Shown here: positions 28,225 through 36,000 of the stretch, piece after piece
Position numbering within the stretch: position 1 is the first letter of the stretch
Layout: every line of letters begins with the position of its first letter
Assembly: GCA_017508425.1 (NCBI GenBank)
Contig: JAFVYZ010000019.1
Span: 1-50,773 of the forward strand
Length of the DNA stretch: 50,773 bases
Reading direction: 5' to 3'
DNA from: Clostridia bacterium
Lineage (GTDB): Bacteria > Bacillota > Clostridia > Oscillospirales > CAG-272
Program-made: the position numbers and the translations under genes
The notes under the pieces: model-generated
Database searches by the model: none
The model's input: the letters and a program-made list of their open reading frames with translations, nothing else
What the model was told of the DNA's origin: nothing

Positions 28225-29355
28225 TCAACCTTTTTTCCAGTAGTAAGTGCAATAAGTAGAAGTTAAATAAGTCTTAGCGGTAGAAGGAATGCTTAATGAT
28301 CCCGGTGAGAGATCTTTACGAGAAGAAAAAGTGTCTGTTTGACTGACAGCCCAATCATTAAAATCTTGGAACGTAACTGCCGTAAGAGAATCGCATCCTG
28401 CAAAGCAGAATATCCCTATGCTTTTTACAGAAGCTGGGATCGTGATACTTGTAAGCTCTGTGCATTCGGAGAATGCCTGCTCTCCAATGCTCGTGACACT
28501 CGACGGAATTGTTACGTTTGTAAGTTCTGTGCAGCCATAAAATGCACAAGCACCGATGCTCGTAACGCTCGATGGGATTGTGATACGCGTCAACTTTGAG
28601 CAGCCGAAAAAAGCAAAGTTTTTAATGCTTGTTACAGAACTTGGTATTACAAGTACCCTCACTAAGGTGCCTTTTAAATACAGATTTTTTGCATATTGTA
28701 ATGGGTTAGCTTCGCTATCTTCGAACGTAATTTTGCACCATGCGGTTATATCTGTGATACGCACTTCCTTTAAGCCGATACAATTATAAAATGCACCTTC
28801 ACCTATTTTTGTGACGTCTCTTCCGATTGTTACGCTTGTCAAATTCTCGCAATTTGCAAATGCACCGCTTGGAATATCTCCGCCCAGTATCGTTATGGAA
28901 CTCAAACTTACAGGGATATAGTAGTTTATAGAGCTTTTTCCGCGGTCAGAATACGCGGTCTGCGTTACTTCAATTGCACCTTTATAATTGCTTGTGCCAA
29001 AATAGTATCCAAATGGATATGTAAATGTGGCGCCTACACTCCTGTCTTCTGCTTGTATTCCTACAAATGGGAGCGTCATGCTTTTTAGATTAATACATCC
29101 ATTAAACGAACCCTTTTCAATGGTAGTTATACTTGAAGGAATTGTGACGCTTTGCAATTCAGTACAATTTTGGAATGCCGATGCTTTGATTGTCGTTACG
29201 GGCTTTCCTTCTATCTCGGAGGGAATGGCAACGGCTGAATTCTGCCCGTTGTATGCGGTGAGATGGTATGTGTCATCCACCTTTTTAAACACCAATCCAT
29301 CAATTTCGGAGAAGTTACCGTATTGTAATAAATGATGAAGGCAATCACAGCGCAT
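28225..29355 (-). pseudogene. Leucine-rich repeat part of second TIR-LRR gene, out of frame
   Basis: About 376 codons. Beyond codon ~12 the frame reads as the juxtamembrane segment (SEIDGLVFKKVDDTYHLTAY) and about ten BspA-type leucine-rich repeats, ending in STYCTYYWKKG, like the end of the neighbouring paralog. The segment before is only the other-frame reading of the preceding ORF, and no ribosome site precedes its first ATG. It therefore continues the gene that starts at 30812, after a net -1 shift (one base missing, or two extra) between about 29317 and 29345. Whether this is a sequencing error, a real mutation or phase variation cannot be told here. Confidence 0.75.
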
Positions 29356-30812
29356 ACAACCGGAATAATCAGCGAAAGTGCAATGATACGGCTACGCCTG
29401 GCGCGCTGTCTTGCAGCGCGTTGGGCAGCTTGCCATGCCTCCTCCGATTTTTTACGTGCACGGGCAGCTTCCTGGCGACAGCTCGCCGCACGCTTGGCAG
29501 CATCCTTATAGTTTGCAATACTCTCAAACAGTTCCGCGGCAGCAATGAGAGCCGCTGAATCCTGGCACTCTGATGCATACATAGCAGCCTTATTATAAAC
29601 GATCTCGCTATTGCAATTTAGTATTTTTTGTTTGAGCTCATCATCTGCAAAGCGAAGCACCTTTTTGTAATCCGGATCATCGTTCAGCGGATAATTTAGT
29701 TGACACAAATCTGCCGGGCGGCGCACTTGCAATTTTGCCATCAGCTTGCCCAGGTACACTTGGGCGTTTTCAGGATCCTGGTCAAGCACTTTTTCGCAGT
29801 ATTCATTTGCACTTTCAAAATCACCGTCTTCAAGAAACATAAAGACGCGTTTCAAAAGAGGGGTAATGTTAAGTGCGGTTGTTGCTACCGTTTCCTTACT
29901 GGTTCCTTTGGGTGCATCGGCTTCAACAATTTTTTTGATACCGCGGGTAAGATCCTGCATAAAGCCAAGCTTGGACATATCTTGTGCCTGCAGGTGGGAA
30001 AACTCCTCGGGCAGGTCGTAGGGGTCCATGTCGCGGTAAGCGGGGATCAGCGTTTTCTTAGCGCCGTTTTTGATGAGCGCGAGATAACGACTCCATTCGT
30101 TCTTCACCCAAACAGCATTGAAATGCTCGGGGCGAGTGCCGAGAACAACCATCACCTTTGCCGAGTGGAGCGCAGCGAATATGTACGGCTCGTAGGCAAC
30201 GCCAAGCTTATCTTCCAGCGTGATGCGAGAGAAGAAGACCTTAAAGCCTTCCTTGGTCAGCTCATGATAAAGCTCGGTGGCAAGCACACTATCCTGCGTG
30301 CGTCTGCCATTTGCATCGGTTTCCTTGTAGCAGATGAACACGTCAAAGGGCTCTTCTGCTTGCGAGATCGCAAGAATCCCCTTTTGCAGCTCGTTGATGG
30401 CGGTTGCCTCTGCCTCATAGATATCGCGCTGATAGCCGTCGGCGTTGGCGATGGCAGACTTATAATCCTCGTCATCGAAGATCGACGTGAACTGCACGCG
30501 GTTAATGGTCGGTACGCGGCGACGCGTGGCGGGATCTTCTACGTACTCGATACCGTAGCGGCAGAGCACGATCGACCAATACGCCTCGGCATCGGTGGGC
30601 TCTTCGTTGAGAATTTGCTCAAAAATTCCCATCGCCTTATCGAAATCGTTGTTTCGACGGAAGTGGTTAGCGCGGTCATAAAGGTTGGCGCGGCGCTCGT
30701 CATCAAGACGCGGCAGCGTCTGCTTCGTACCGCAATATTCACAAGTGGCAACGGACTGCGCGCTATCAATTTCCAGCGCTCCGCCGCAGATTTTACATTT
30801 AAAAACTGTCAT
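29211..30812 (-). CDS. Zinc ribbon-TPR-TIR-TM part of second TIR-LRR gene
   Basis: 533 codons. The first ~295 residues differ from the neighbouring paralog at only about 18 positions by eye: the same CKIC/CEYC zinc ribbon, TPR-like helices, and TIR domain with FDVFICYKETD and KNEW. The following TPR-like linker is clearly more diverged and richer in Arg/Ala (AWQAAQRAARQRARRSR), then comes one hydrophobic helix (IIALSLIIPVVCAVIAFIIY). The last ~34 codons (from about TVTSPKLMDW) are out of frame with the repeat domain encoded at 28225-29355; read across the shift, the product would be a full TIR-TM-LRR protein of about 860 residues. GGAAG precedes the ATG. It starts 17 nt behind the ribbon-helix-helix gene. 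Confidence 0.85.
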   Translation of the reverse strand: MTVFKCKICGGALEIDSAQSVATCEYCGTKQTLPRLDDERRANLYDRANHFRRNNDFDKAMGIFEQILNEEPTDAEAYWSIVLCRYGIEYVEDPATRRRVPTINRVQFTSIFDDEDYKSAIANADGYQRDIYEAEATAINELQKGILAISQAEEPFDVFICYKETDANGRRTQDSVLATELYHELTKEGFKVFFSRITLEDKLGVAYEPYIFAALHSAKVMVVLGTRPEHFNAVWVKNEWSRYLALIKNGAKKTLIPAYRDMDPYDLPEEFSHLQAQDMSKLGFMQDLTRGIKKIVEADAPKGTSKETVATTALNITPLLKRVFMFLEDGDFESANEYCEKVLDQDPENAQVYLGKLMAKLQVRRPADLCQLNYPLNDDPDYKKVLRFADDELKQKILNCNSEIVYNKAAMYASECQDSAALIAAAELFESIANYKDAAKRAASCRQEAARARKKSEEAWQAAQRAARQRARRSRIIALSLIIPVVCAVIAFIIYYNTVTSPKLMDWCLKRWMTHTISPHTTGRIQPLPFPPR

Positions 30813-30829
30813 TCTTACTTCCTGCTTTG

Positions 30830-31015
30830 TTATTTTATCTCAAGGTTTTCAACCGAAAATTCAAGACATTTTTGCACGATTTCATTGCGTGTTCTGCCCG
30901 TTTTCTCCGCGATATCATCGAGCTGCTTAATGAGCTCACTGGGTAGCCGCACGGAGAGTACGGCAGAGTCGCCACGATATCTTTTGCTTGAGATCACGAA
31001 CTTTTTATCCGCCAT
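30830..31015 (-). CDS. Ribbon-helix-helix (CopG/Arc-type) DNA-binding protein
   Basis: 61 aa. The sequence SAVLSVRLPSELIKQLDDIA then EKTGRTRNEIVQKCLEFSVE is a standard ribbon-helix-helix: a beta strand that enters the major groove, followed by two helices. No toxin partner is adjacent; instead the TIR-LRR gene follows after 17 nt, so it may be the autorepressor of this operon (inference). The ATG at 31015 is preceded by GAGAGG at 8 nt; a GTG at 31024 overlaps that site and is rejected. Confidence 0.85.
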   Translation of the reverse strand: MADKKFVISSKRYRGDSAVLSVRLPSELIKQLDDIAEKTGRTRNEIVQKCLEFSVENLEIK

Positions 31016-31045
31016 TATATTCACCTCTCTTCTCGAGTTGCTTCA

Positions 31046-31075
31046 AGAATACCACAAATGTATTACAATTGTCAA
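31046..31075 (-). promoter_or_regulatory. Promoter of the TIR-LRR operon
   Basis: TTGACA (31075-31070), 18-bp spacer, TATTCT (31051-31046). It lies just upstream of the ribbon-helix-helix gene. No other clear promoter was found between here and 23263. Confidence 0.75.
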
Positions 31076-31088
31076 TGGGGTTGAAACA

Positions 31089-31122
31089 AAAAATGCCGAA
31101 ATCGCGAAATTTCGGCATTTTT
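31089..31122 (-). terminator. Terminator of mscL
   Basis: AAAATGCCGAAAT / ATTTCGGCATTTT followed by T residues; it insulates mscL from the TIR operon promoter. Confidence 0.88.
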
Positions 31123-31135
31123 ATTAATTTATACA

Positions 31136-31753
31136 TTATTTCTTCGCAATTTCTTCAAGGAGCTTGGTTTGCAGCTCCACGTTAGCATAGAATTTGGCGA
31201 GGGCTTCTTCCTTGGCCTTTTGCTCGGCGGCAAGGGCATCAGCCTTAGCCTTTTCCTCGGCCTTCTTTTTGGCATCGGCCTCGGCAATGGCGGCCAGCTC
31301 CTTGGCACGCAAACGGTTATTGATGCCCGTAATAATGCGCACCGCCACGAAAATACTGATTGCGATAATAAAGAAGTTGATGATCGTTTGGATCCACTCG
31401 CCCCACAGGATCGCGACCTCAGCCGTAGCAACCTCGCCGGCCTCGTCAAGCACCTCTTTCACCAGTACGGTCTTCCATCCGTCAAGGCTGACGCCGCCGG
31501 TGAGGAGTGCGATCACAGGATTGATGATCATTTTCACAAGTCCGTTGACAATGGCACTGAACGCCGAGCCGATCACAACACCGACGGCCATATCAATGAT
31601 ATTGCCCTTGGTAATGAATTTTTTGAAATCCCTAAAGAATCCATCCTTTTTGGCTTTGATCTTCTTTTTCATTTTCCTTTGTCTTTCCTTTCTCATAGTC
31701 TCTTCGCCCGCTTTGATGCGAGACTCCAATACCTTTTTATCCTCCAAGCCCAT
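31136..31753 (-). CDS. mscL: Large-conductance mechanosensitive channel
   Basis: 205 aa. The MscL core is clear: an amphipathic start FFRDFKKFITKGNIIDMAVG, pore helix GVVIGSAFSAIVNGLV, a periplasmic-type loop, and second helix IINFFIIAISIFVAVRIITG. The channel opens under membrane tension to release solutes. It is unusually long: about 38 very basic residues precede the core (KERQRKMKKKIKAKK), and a long Ala/Lys/Glu coiled-coil tail follows. The ATG at 31753 has GGGAGG 5 nt upstream; internal ATGs at codons 20 and 28 would give a more standard N-terminus and cannot be excluded. Confidence 0.93.
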   Translation of the reverse strand: MGLEDKKVLESRIKAGEETMRKERQRKMKKKIKAKKDGFFRDFKKFITKGNIIDMAVGVVIGSAFSAIVNGLVKMIINPVIALLTGGVSLDGWKTVLVKEVLDEAGEVATAEVAILWGEWIQTIINFFIIAISIFVAVRIITGINNRLRAKELAAIAEADAKKKAEEKAKADALAAEQKAKEEALAKFYANVELQTKLLEEIAKK

Positions 31754-31791
31754 AGCATCCTCCCGTCAAAGCAGATCAAGATTGTAATTTG

Positions 31792-31820
31792 ACTATATCA
31801 CGCCACGAGAAAAAAGTCAA
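31792..31820 (-). promoter_or_regulatory. Promoter of mscL
   Basis: TTGACT (31820-31815), 17-bp spacer, TATAGT (31797-31792). Confidence 0.8.
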
Positions 31821-31844
31821 GAAAAAACGCGAAATTTAGAAAAG

Positions 31845-31879
31845 AAAAGGTCGCCACAACGTCTTGTGGCGACCTTTTT
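31845..31879 (-). terminator. Terminator of DAHP synthase gene
   Basis: AAAAGGTCGCCACAA / TTGTGGCGACCTTTTT with a 4-nt loop, abutting the stop codon. Confidence 0.9.
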
Positions 31880-32907
31880 CAGATCATATCCGCAATATCA
31901 AGGACCAAGCGCTCGGTCTTTTTCCACCCAAGGCAGGGGTCGGTGATCGATTTACCGAACACTCCCTCACCGATCTTTTGGCAGCCGTCCTCAAGGTAGC
32001 TTTCGATCATAAAGCCCTTGACCAAGCGGCCGATGCTCTCGTTATGTCGGCAGGCGTGCAACACCTCCTTGGCGATACGGGGCTGCTCGGCAAATTTTTT
32101 GCCCGAATTGGCGTGATTGCAGTCAATGATCGCGGCAGGATGCTTCAACGCCGCGATCTCATAGAGAGCGCAAAGATGTGCGAGATCCTCATAATGATAA
32201 TTTGGCAGGCTTTGCCCGTGACGGTTGACGTATCCGCGCAAAATGGCGTGCGCCAACGCATTTCCCTCGGTCTCCACCTCCCAGTTTCGATACTGAAAAA
32301 CGTGGGGATGCTGAGCGGCGGTGATCGAATTCATCATCACCGAAAGGTCGCCACCCGTGGGGTTTTTCATACCGACGGGCACGTCCATACCGCTTGACAC
32401 CAAGCGGTGCTCCTGGTTTTCCACCGACCTTGCCCCCACGGCAACGTAGGAGAGCAAATCGGAAAGATACTGGTAATTGGTAGGGTACAGCATCTCATCG
32501 GCCGTCGGCAGACCCATATCGGTCAAAACGCGCGTGTGCAGCTCGCGGATCGCCAAAAGTCCGCTGTAAAGATCGGGCTTCTTGGTGGGGTCGGGCTGGT
32601 GGAGCATGCCCTTGTAGCCATCCCCCGTGGTGCGTGGCTTATTGGTATATACGCGCATCACAAGCGCAAGCTTATCCTTGACTCGTTCCTGCAAACGCGA
32701 CAGGCGCGCCGCATATTCCAACACAGGGGGCTCGCTATCCACCGAGCAGGGGCCTATGAGCAACACCTTTTTTGCACTTTCCCCTTTGAATATCCTCGCC
32801 AGCTCCGCATCAAGCCCCGCCTTGATCGCAAGGGCGCGATCGGTAACGGGATAGGTGGCCTTGACCTGCTCGGGCGTAGGAAGCTCGTGACTAAACCTCA
32901 TGGACAT
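31879..32907 (-). CDS. 3-deoxy-7-phosphoheptulonate (DAHP) synthase, class I
   Basis: 342 aa. It catalyses the entry step of the shikimate pathway, condensing PEP with erythrose-4-phosphate. It is of the AroF/G/H type: IGPCSVDS near residue 52, MRVYTNKPRTTGDGYKGM (PEP and phosphate binding), VGMKNPTGGD, and metal ligands in DCNHANSGK, with KGFMIESYLEDGCQ near the end. The isozyme letter (feedback by Phe, Tyr or Trp) cannot be assigned by eye. The start at 32907 has only a weak GAGTG upstream; a second ATG two codons later is possible. It is transcribed away from the TetR-aro genes from a shared control region. Confidence 0.95.
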   Translation of the reverse strand: MSMRFSHELPTPEQVKATYPVTDRALAIKAGLDAELARIFKGESAKKVLLIGPCSVDSEPPVLEYAARLSRLQERVKDKLALVMRVYTNKPRTTGDGYKGMLHQPDPTKKPDLYSGLLAIRELHTRVLTDMGLPTADEMLYPTNYQYLSDLLSYVAVGARSVENQEHRLVSSGMDVPVGMKNPTGGDLSVMMNSITAAQHPHVFQYRNWEVETEGNALAHAILRGYVNRHGQSLPNYHYEDLAHLCALYEIAALKHPAAIIDCNHANSGKKFAEQPRIAKEVLHACRHNESIGRLVKGFMIESYLEDGCQKIGEGVFGKSITDPCLGWKKTERLVLDIADMI

Positions 32908-32961
32908 AAAGCATCACTCTTTTCTTTTTTAAATTTGATGTGACAAATTTTGTCACACCTG

Positions 32962-32990
32962 TTGACAAGTACGTCCATATATGTTACACT
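32962..32990 (+). promoter_or_regulatory. Promoter of the TetR-aroBACEKQ operon
   Basis: TTGACA (32962-32967), 17-bp spacer, TACACT (32985-32990) with TG extension. The -10 lies inside the first operator unit. Confidence 0.78.
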
Positions 32991-33026
32991 TGTAATGGTT
33001 ACACTCGTAACGGTTACAAGTGTACC
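32983..33026. promoter_or_regulatory. Three tandem operator-like palindromes
   Basis: GTTACACTTGTAAT, GTTACACTCGTAAC (perfect GTTAC-N4-GTAAC) and GTTACAAGTGTACC are centred at 32989.5, 33004.5 and 33019.5, exactly 15 bp apart. They cover both -10 boxes. They are the likely binding sites of the adjacent TetR protein (inference). Confidence 0.7.
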
Positions 33027-33047
33027 ACCTAAAAGTACGGTTGTCAA
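33019..33047 (-). promoter_or_regulatory. Promoter of the DAHP synthase gene
   Basis: TTGACA (33047-33042), 17-bp spacer, TACACT (33024-33019). It points toward the plus-strand promoter, so the two transcripts should overlap at their 5' ends. Confidence 0.78.
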
Positions 33048-33088
33048 CCGAATTTCTTTTCGGTGTGACAAAATGGAGGTTTTTGTTT

Positions 33089-33649
33089 ATGTCTAAGGGT
33101 AGTGAATCCAATCGCCTTGCCAAAGAATGCATCGTGACCGCACTGGTCGAATTGATGAAGGTGCGTGATTACGACAGCATTTCGATCACCGATATTGCCA
33201 AAAAGGCAGGGGTGTCGCGCATGGCGTATTATCGCAATTACACCTCGAAGGATGATATTTTAAACAAGTATATCGAGGAGGTGGGCGAGCGCATTCACCA
33301 ACGCATTGCCGAAAGCAACAGCTCGGCAATTCCCTACGAATACTTTTACGCCCTGTTTGAGCAGCTGGGCAATTACAGCGACCTTGCGATCGTGGCATAC
33401 CGCGCGCACCTTGGCGAGCTGATTCTTACAGCACTCATTAAAAATATGTTTATAACCTTCCCGCCGCCAAACAACAGCACCGAGGAGCGTTATCACCGCT
33501 TTTTCCTTGCCGGGGCTTTTTACAACGTCTTTATTGAATGGCTCAAGGGCGGACTGCACGAGTCCCCCGAGGTCATGGCAAGGATCTGCGCGGAAATGGC
33601 AACCAACGGCTGCCCCACACCTTTCGATGAGGTCGATCACCGAAAGTAA
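33089..33649 (+). CDS. TetR/AcrR-family transcriptional regulator
   Basis: 186 aa. The N-terminal helix-turn-helix is clear: SISITDIAKKAGVSRMAYYR then NYTSKDDILNKYIEEV, typical of TetR. The remaining ~125 residues form the helical ligand-binding and dimerisation part, ending near a conserved-looking FFLAGAFYNVFIEWLKGG. The ATG at 33089 follows TGGAGG; upstream in-frame sequence is the operator region. Because it heads the aromatic operon and sits beside an array of palindromes shared with the DAHP synthase promoter, it probably controls both transcripts in response to an aromatic product or intermediate (inference). Confidence 0.9.
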   Translation: MSKGSESNRLAKECIVTALVELMKVRDYDSISITDIAKKAGVSRMAYYRNYTSKDDILNKYIEEVGERIHQRIAESNSSAIPYEYFYALFEQLGNYSDLAIVAYRAHLGELILTALIKNMFITFPPPNNSTEERYHRFFLAGAFYNVFIEWLKGGLHESPEVMARICAEMATNGCPTPFDEVDHRK

Positions 33650-33670
33650 CACAAAACGGAGATGAAACGT

Positions 33671-34729
33671 ATGCAAACGATACCCGTAAAAGCATCGAAA
33701 AGCTATAACGTGCACGTGGGCAGCAAGCTTTTGCCCACACTCGGCGAGCGACTTGCCGACCTGCTGCCGCCGCCGCGTCACCTGTTACTTGTCACCGACG
33801 ACACCGTAGCGGCCCTCTACGCCGACACGGCCGCGGATGCGCTGGAAAAGGCAGGCTACACCGTGACCCGCTTTGTATTTGCAAGCGGCGAGGCCTCCAA
33901 AAGCACCGCCACACTCCTGCGGCTTTGGGATAAAATGGCCGAGGTCGGGCTTTCACGCACCGACGCGGTCATTGCCCTTGGCGGCGGCGTGGTAGGAGAC
34001 CTGTCCGGGTTTGCCGCGGCCACCTATTTGCGCGGCATTGCTTGCTATATGGTCCCCACCACCCTGCTTGCGATGGTTGACAGTGCCGTCGGCGGCAAAA
34101 CGGCAGTGGATCTTACGGCAGGCAAAAACCTTTGCGGCGTCTTCGCACAGCCCATAGGAGTTCTTTGCGATACCGATACCCTCAAGACCCTGCCCCCCGA
34201 GATCTTTGCCGACGGGTGTGCCGAGGTTATCAAATACGGCTACATTGGCGACAAGGAGCTGCTTTGCTTGCTCGAGACTCCTTTTGATCGCGCACCCGAG
34301 CGCGTGATCGCGCGTTGCGTGGATCAAAAAAGAAGCCTGGTGGAGCGCGATGAGCAGGACGGCGGATGCCGTCAGCTCCTCAATCTCGGGCACACGGGCG
34401 GCCACGCCGTTGAGCTGCTCTCAAGCTACAGCATATCGCACGGCAGGGCCGTGGCGATCGGCATGATGCTCGCCGCAAGAGCGGCGGCGGCCTTAAGGCT
34501 TTGCGAAAAAGGTCTGCCGATGCACGTTGAAAATATGCTGAAGCGATACCACTTACCGACCGAATGCCCCTACACCGCAAGGGACCTGGCCGAGGCGGCG
34601 CTCCGCGACAAAAAGCGGCGCGGTGACACCCTCACGCTGGTCCTGCCCCGGGCACTTGGCGAAAGCGTGCTTTACCCCATTGAGATCACTGCGCTCGAAA
34701 GGATCTTTGCCCTTGGGGGTGCGTTATGA
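33671..34729 (+). CDS. aroB: 3-dehydroquinate synthase
   Basis: 352 aa. It converts DAHP to 3-dehydroquinate using NAD and a divalent metal. Recognisable are the NAD-site ALGGGVVGDLSGFAAATYLR, the VPTTLLAMVDSAVGGKTAVD block, the metal and substrate region CAEVIKYGYI, and LNLGHTGGHAVE (metal His; NFGHT in most relatives). ATG at 33662 sits almost on the GGAG, so the ATG at 33671, 9 nt downstream, is preferred. Its stop overlaps the aroA start (ATGA), giving translational coupling. Confidence 0.96.
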   Translation: MQTIPVKASKSYNVHVGSKLLPTLGERLADLLPPPRHLLLVTDDTVAALYADTAADALEKAGYTVTRFVFASGEASKSTATLLRLWDKMAEVGLSRTDAVIALGGGVVGDLSGFAAATYLRGIACYMVPTTLLAMVDSAVGGKTAVDLTAGKNLCGVFAQPIGVLCDTDTLKTLPPEIFADGCAEVIKYGYIGDKELLCLLETPFDRAPERVIARCVDQKRSLVERDEQDGGCRQLLNLGHTGGHAVELLSSYSISHGRAVAIGMMLAARAAAALRLCEKGLPMHVENMLKRYHLPTECPYTARDLAEAALRDKKRRGDTLTLVLPRALGESVLYPIEITALERIFALGGAL

Positions 34730-36000
34730 CCGTCACGCTGCAAAAGCCCGATTACGCCGCGACCGTAGCGGCCCCCACCTCAAAATCAGCGGCGCACCGC
34801 GCCCTCATTGCGGCGGCCTTCGGGGACAAAAGGACCTCGATTGTCCTGCGGACCTCTTGCGAGGATATTGAGGCGACCGCCCGTTGTCTTCGGGCACTGG
34901 GTGCGGTCATTGAAAAAACCGAAAACGGACTTGACGTCACCCCGATTTGCCATCAAAGCATCCCTCAAAACGCCGTACTCGACTGCGGTGAATCGGGCTC
35001 CACGCTCCGCTTTTTACTCCCCGTGTGCGCCGCGCTTGGCGTAAATACCGATTTCATTAGGCGCGGGCGGCTGTCAAAGCGTCCCTTATCTCCCTTAACC
35101 GAGCTCCTGACGGGGCACGGTGCCAGCATCGCCGAAAAAGATGACGTACTCCTGCTTCGCGGGAGGATCGAATCGGGCGACTACCGCATGGCACCCGGTG
35201 TTTCCTCGCAATACGTTACCGGACTGCTGTTCGCATTGTCCCTTTTGGATGAGCCTTCGACCCTGTCACTGACGGGAAAACTCGAATCGACCCCTTACAT
35301 CGACATGACATTGGATACGCTATCGGCCTTCAATGCCCCTCCAACGGTACGGGAAAACGGTACCTTGTTCCACATTTCGGGATATCGGGCCGCGCCCTTG
35401 ACCTCTATGGACATCTTTGTAACCGAGGGGGATTTTTCCGGTGCCGCCTTCCCGCTTGCGATGGGAGCGATCGGCACACATCCCGTCACCGTTACGGGGC
35501 TTGATCTCAACACCAAGCAGGGCGACCGCGCCATATTGACGCTTTTGACGCAGTTTGGTGCTGACGTTACGGCAAAAAGCGATACGGTAACCGTTTCCCC
35601 CGCGCCGCTTTGCGGCATTACGGTGGATGCGGGAGACATCCCCGATCTTGTTCCCGTGCTTGCTGTGATCGGTGCCGCCGCCAAGGGGACCACACACATC
35701 AAAAACGCCGCGCGACTGCGCCACAAGGAAAGCGACCGCCTTTCGGCCATATCCGCGTTTTTGCGCACCCTTGGTGGGGATATTACCGAAACCGACGACG
35801 GTCTTATCATTCGGGGCGTAGGGCGTCTTACGGGCGGCACCGTCGATGCCCGTCACGATCACCGCATCGCCATGAGCGCGGCCGTAGCCTCTCTTTTGAC
35901 CGACAACGCCGTTGTCATTCCCGATGCGGAATGCGTGAGCAAATCCTACCCGACCTTTTTTGAGGAGGCCATGCCCCTCACTGACAAGGAGCAATTATGA
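34726..36000 (+). CDS. aroA: 3-phosphoshikimate 1-carboxyvinyltransferase (EPSP synthase)
   Basis: 424 aa. It joins PEP to shikimate-3-phosphate. Conserved elements are APTSKSAAHRALIAAA, the PEP-loop DCGESGSTLRFLLP, SSQYVTGLLFAL, ESTPYIDMTLDTL, GDIPDLVPVLAV with the catalytic Asp, RHKESDRL and DHRIAMS. The PEP loop has ESGST where E. coli has NAGTA, a variant common in Clostridia; effects on glyphosate sensitivity cannot be judged by eye. It overlaps aroB (ATGA) upstream and the aroC fusion (ATGA) downstream. Confidence 0.97.
   Translation: MTVTLQKPDYAATVAAPTSKSAAHRALIAAAFGDKRTSIVLRTSCEDIEATARCLRALGAVIEKTENGLDVTPICHQSIPQNAVLDCGESGSTLRFLLPVCAALGVNTDFIRRGRLSKRPLSPLTELLTGHGASIAEKDDVLLLRGRIESGDYRMAPGVSSQYVTGLLFALSLLDEPSTLSLTGKLESTPYIDMTLDTLSAFNAPPTVRENGTLFHISGYRAAPLTSMDIFVTEGDFSGAAFPLAMGAIGTHPVTVTGLDLNTKQGDRAILTLLTQFGADVTAKSDTVTVSPAPLCGITVDAGDIPDLVPVLAVIGAAAKGTTHIKNAARLRHKESDRLSAISAFLRTLGGDITETDDGLIIRGVGRLTGGTVDARHDHRIAMSAAVASLLTDNAVVIPDAECVSKSYPTFFEEAMPLTDKEQL

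Larger units (their letters stand above)
32947..33074. repeat. Nested inverted repeat spanning the aro control region
   Basis: A 13-bp outer repeat, ATTTTGTCACACC at 32947-32959, recurs exactly inverted at 33062-33074. Inside it on each side lie a TTGACA box and then an 11-bp arm TACACTTGTAA (32985-32995), inverted at 33014-33024. The left outer copy is also part of a local palindrome, TGTGACAAATTTTGTCACA (32939-32957). Confidence 0.8.

Noticed and set aside
29300-29350. Programmed -1 frameshift site joining the two parts of the second TIR-LRR gene
   Set aside because: No slippery heptamer and no obvious downstream pseudoknot; the paralog is made in a single frame, so an accidental shift is more likely.
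30830-31015. Ribbon-helix-helix gene as the antitoxin of a toxin-antitoxin pair
   Set aside because: No small toxin gene lies next to it; the neighbours are a TIR-LRR gene and mscL.
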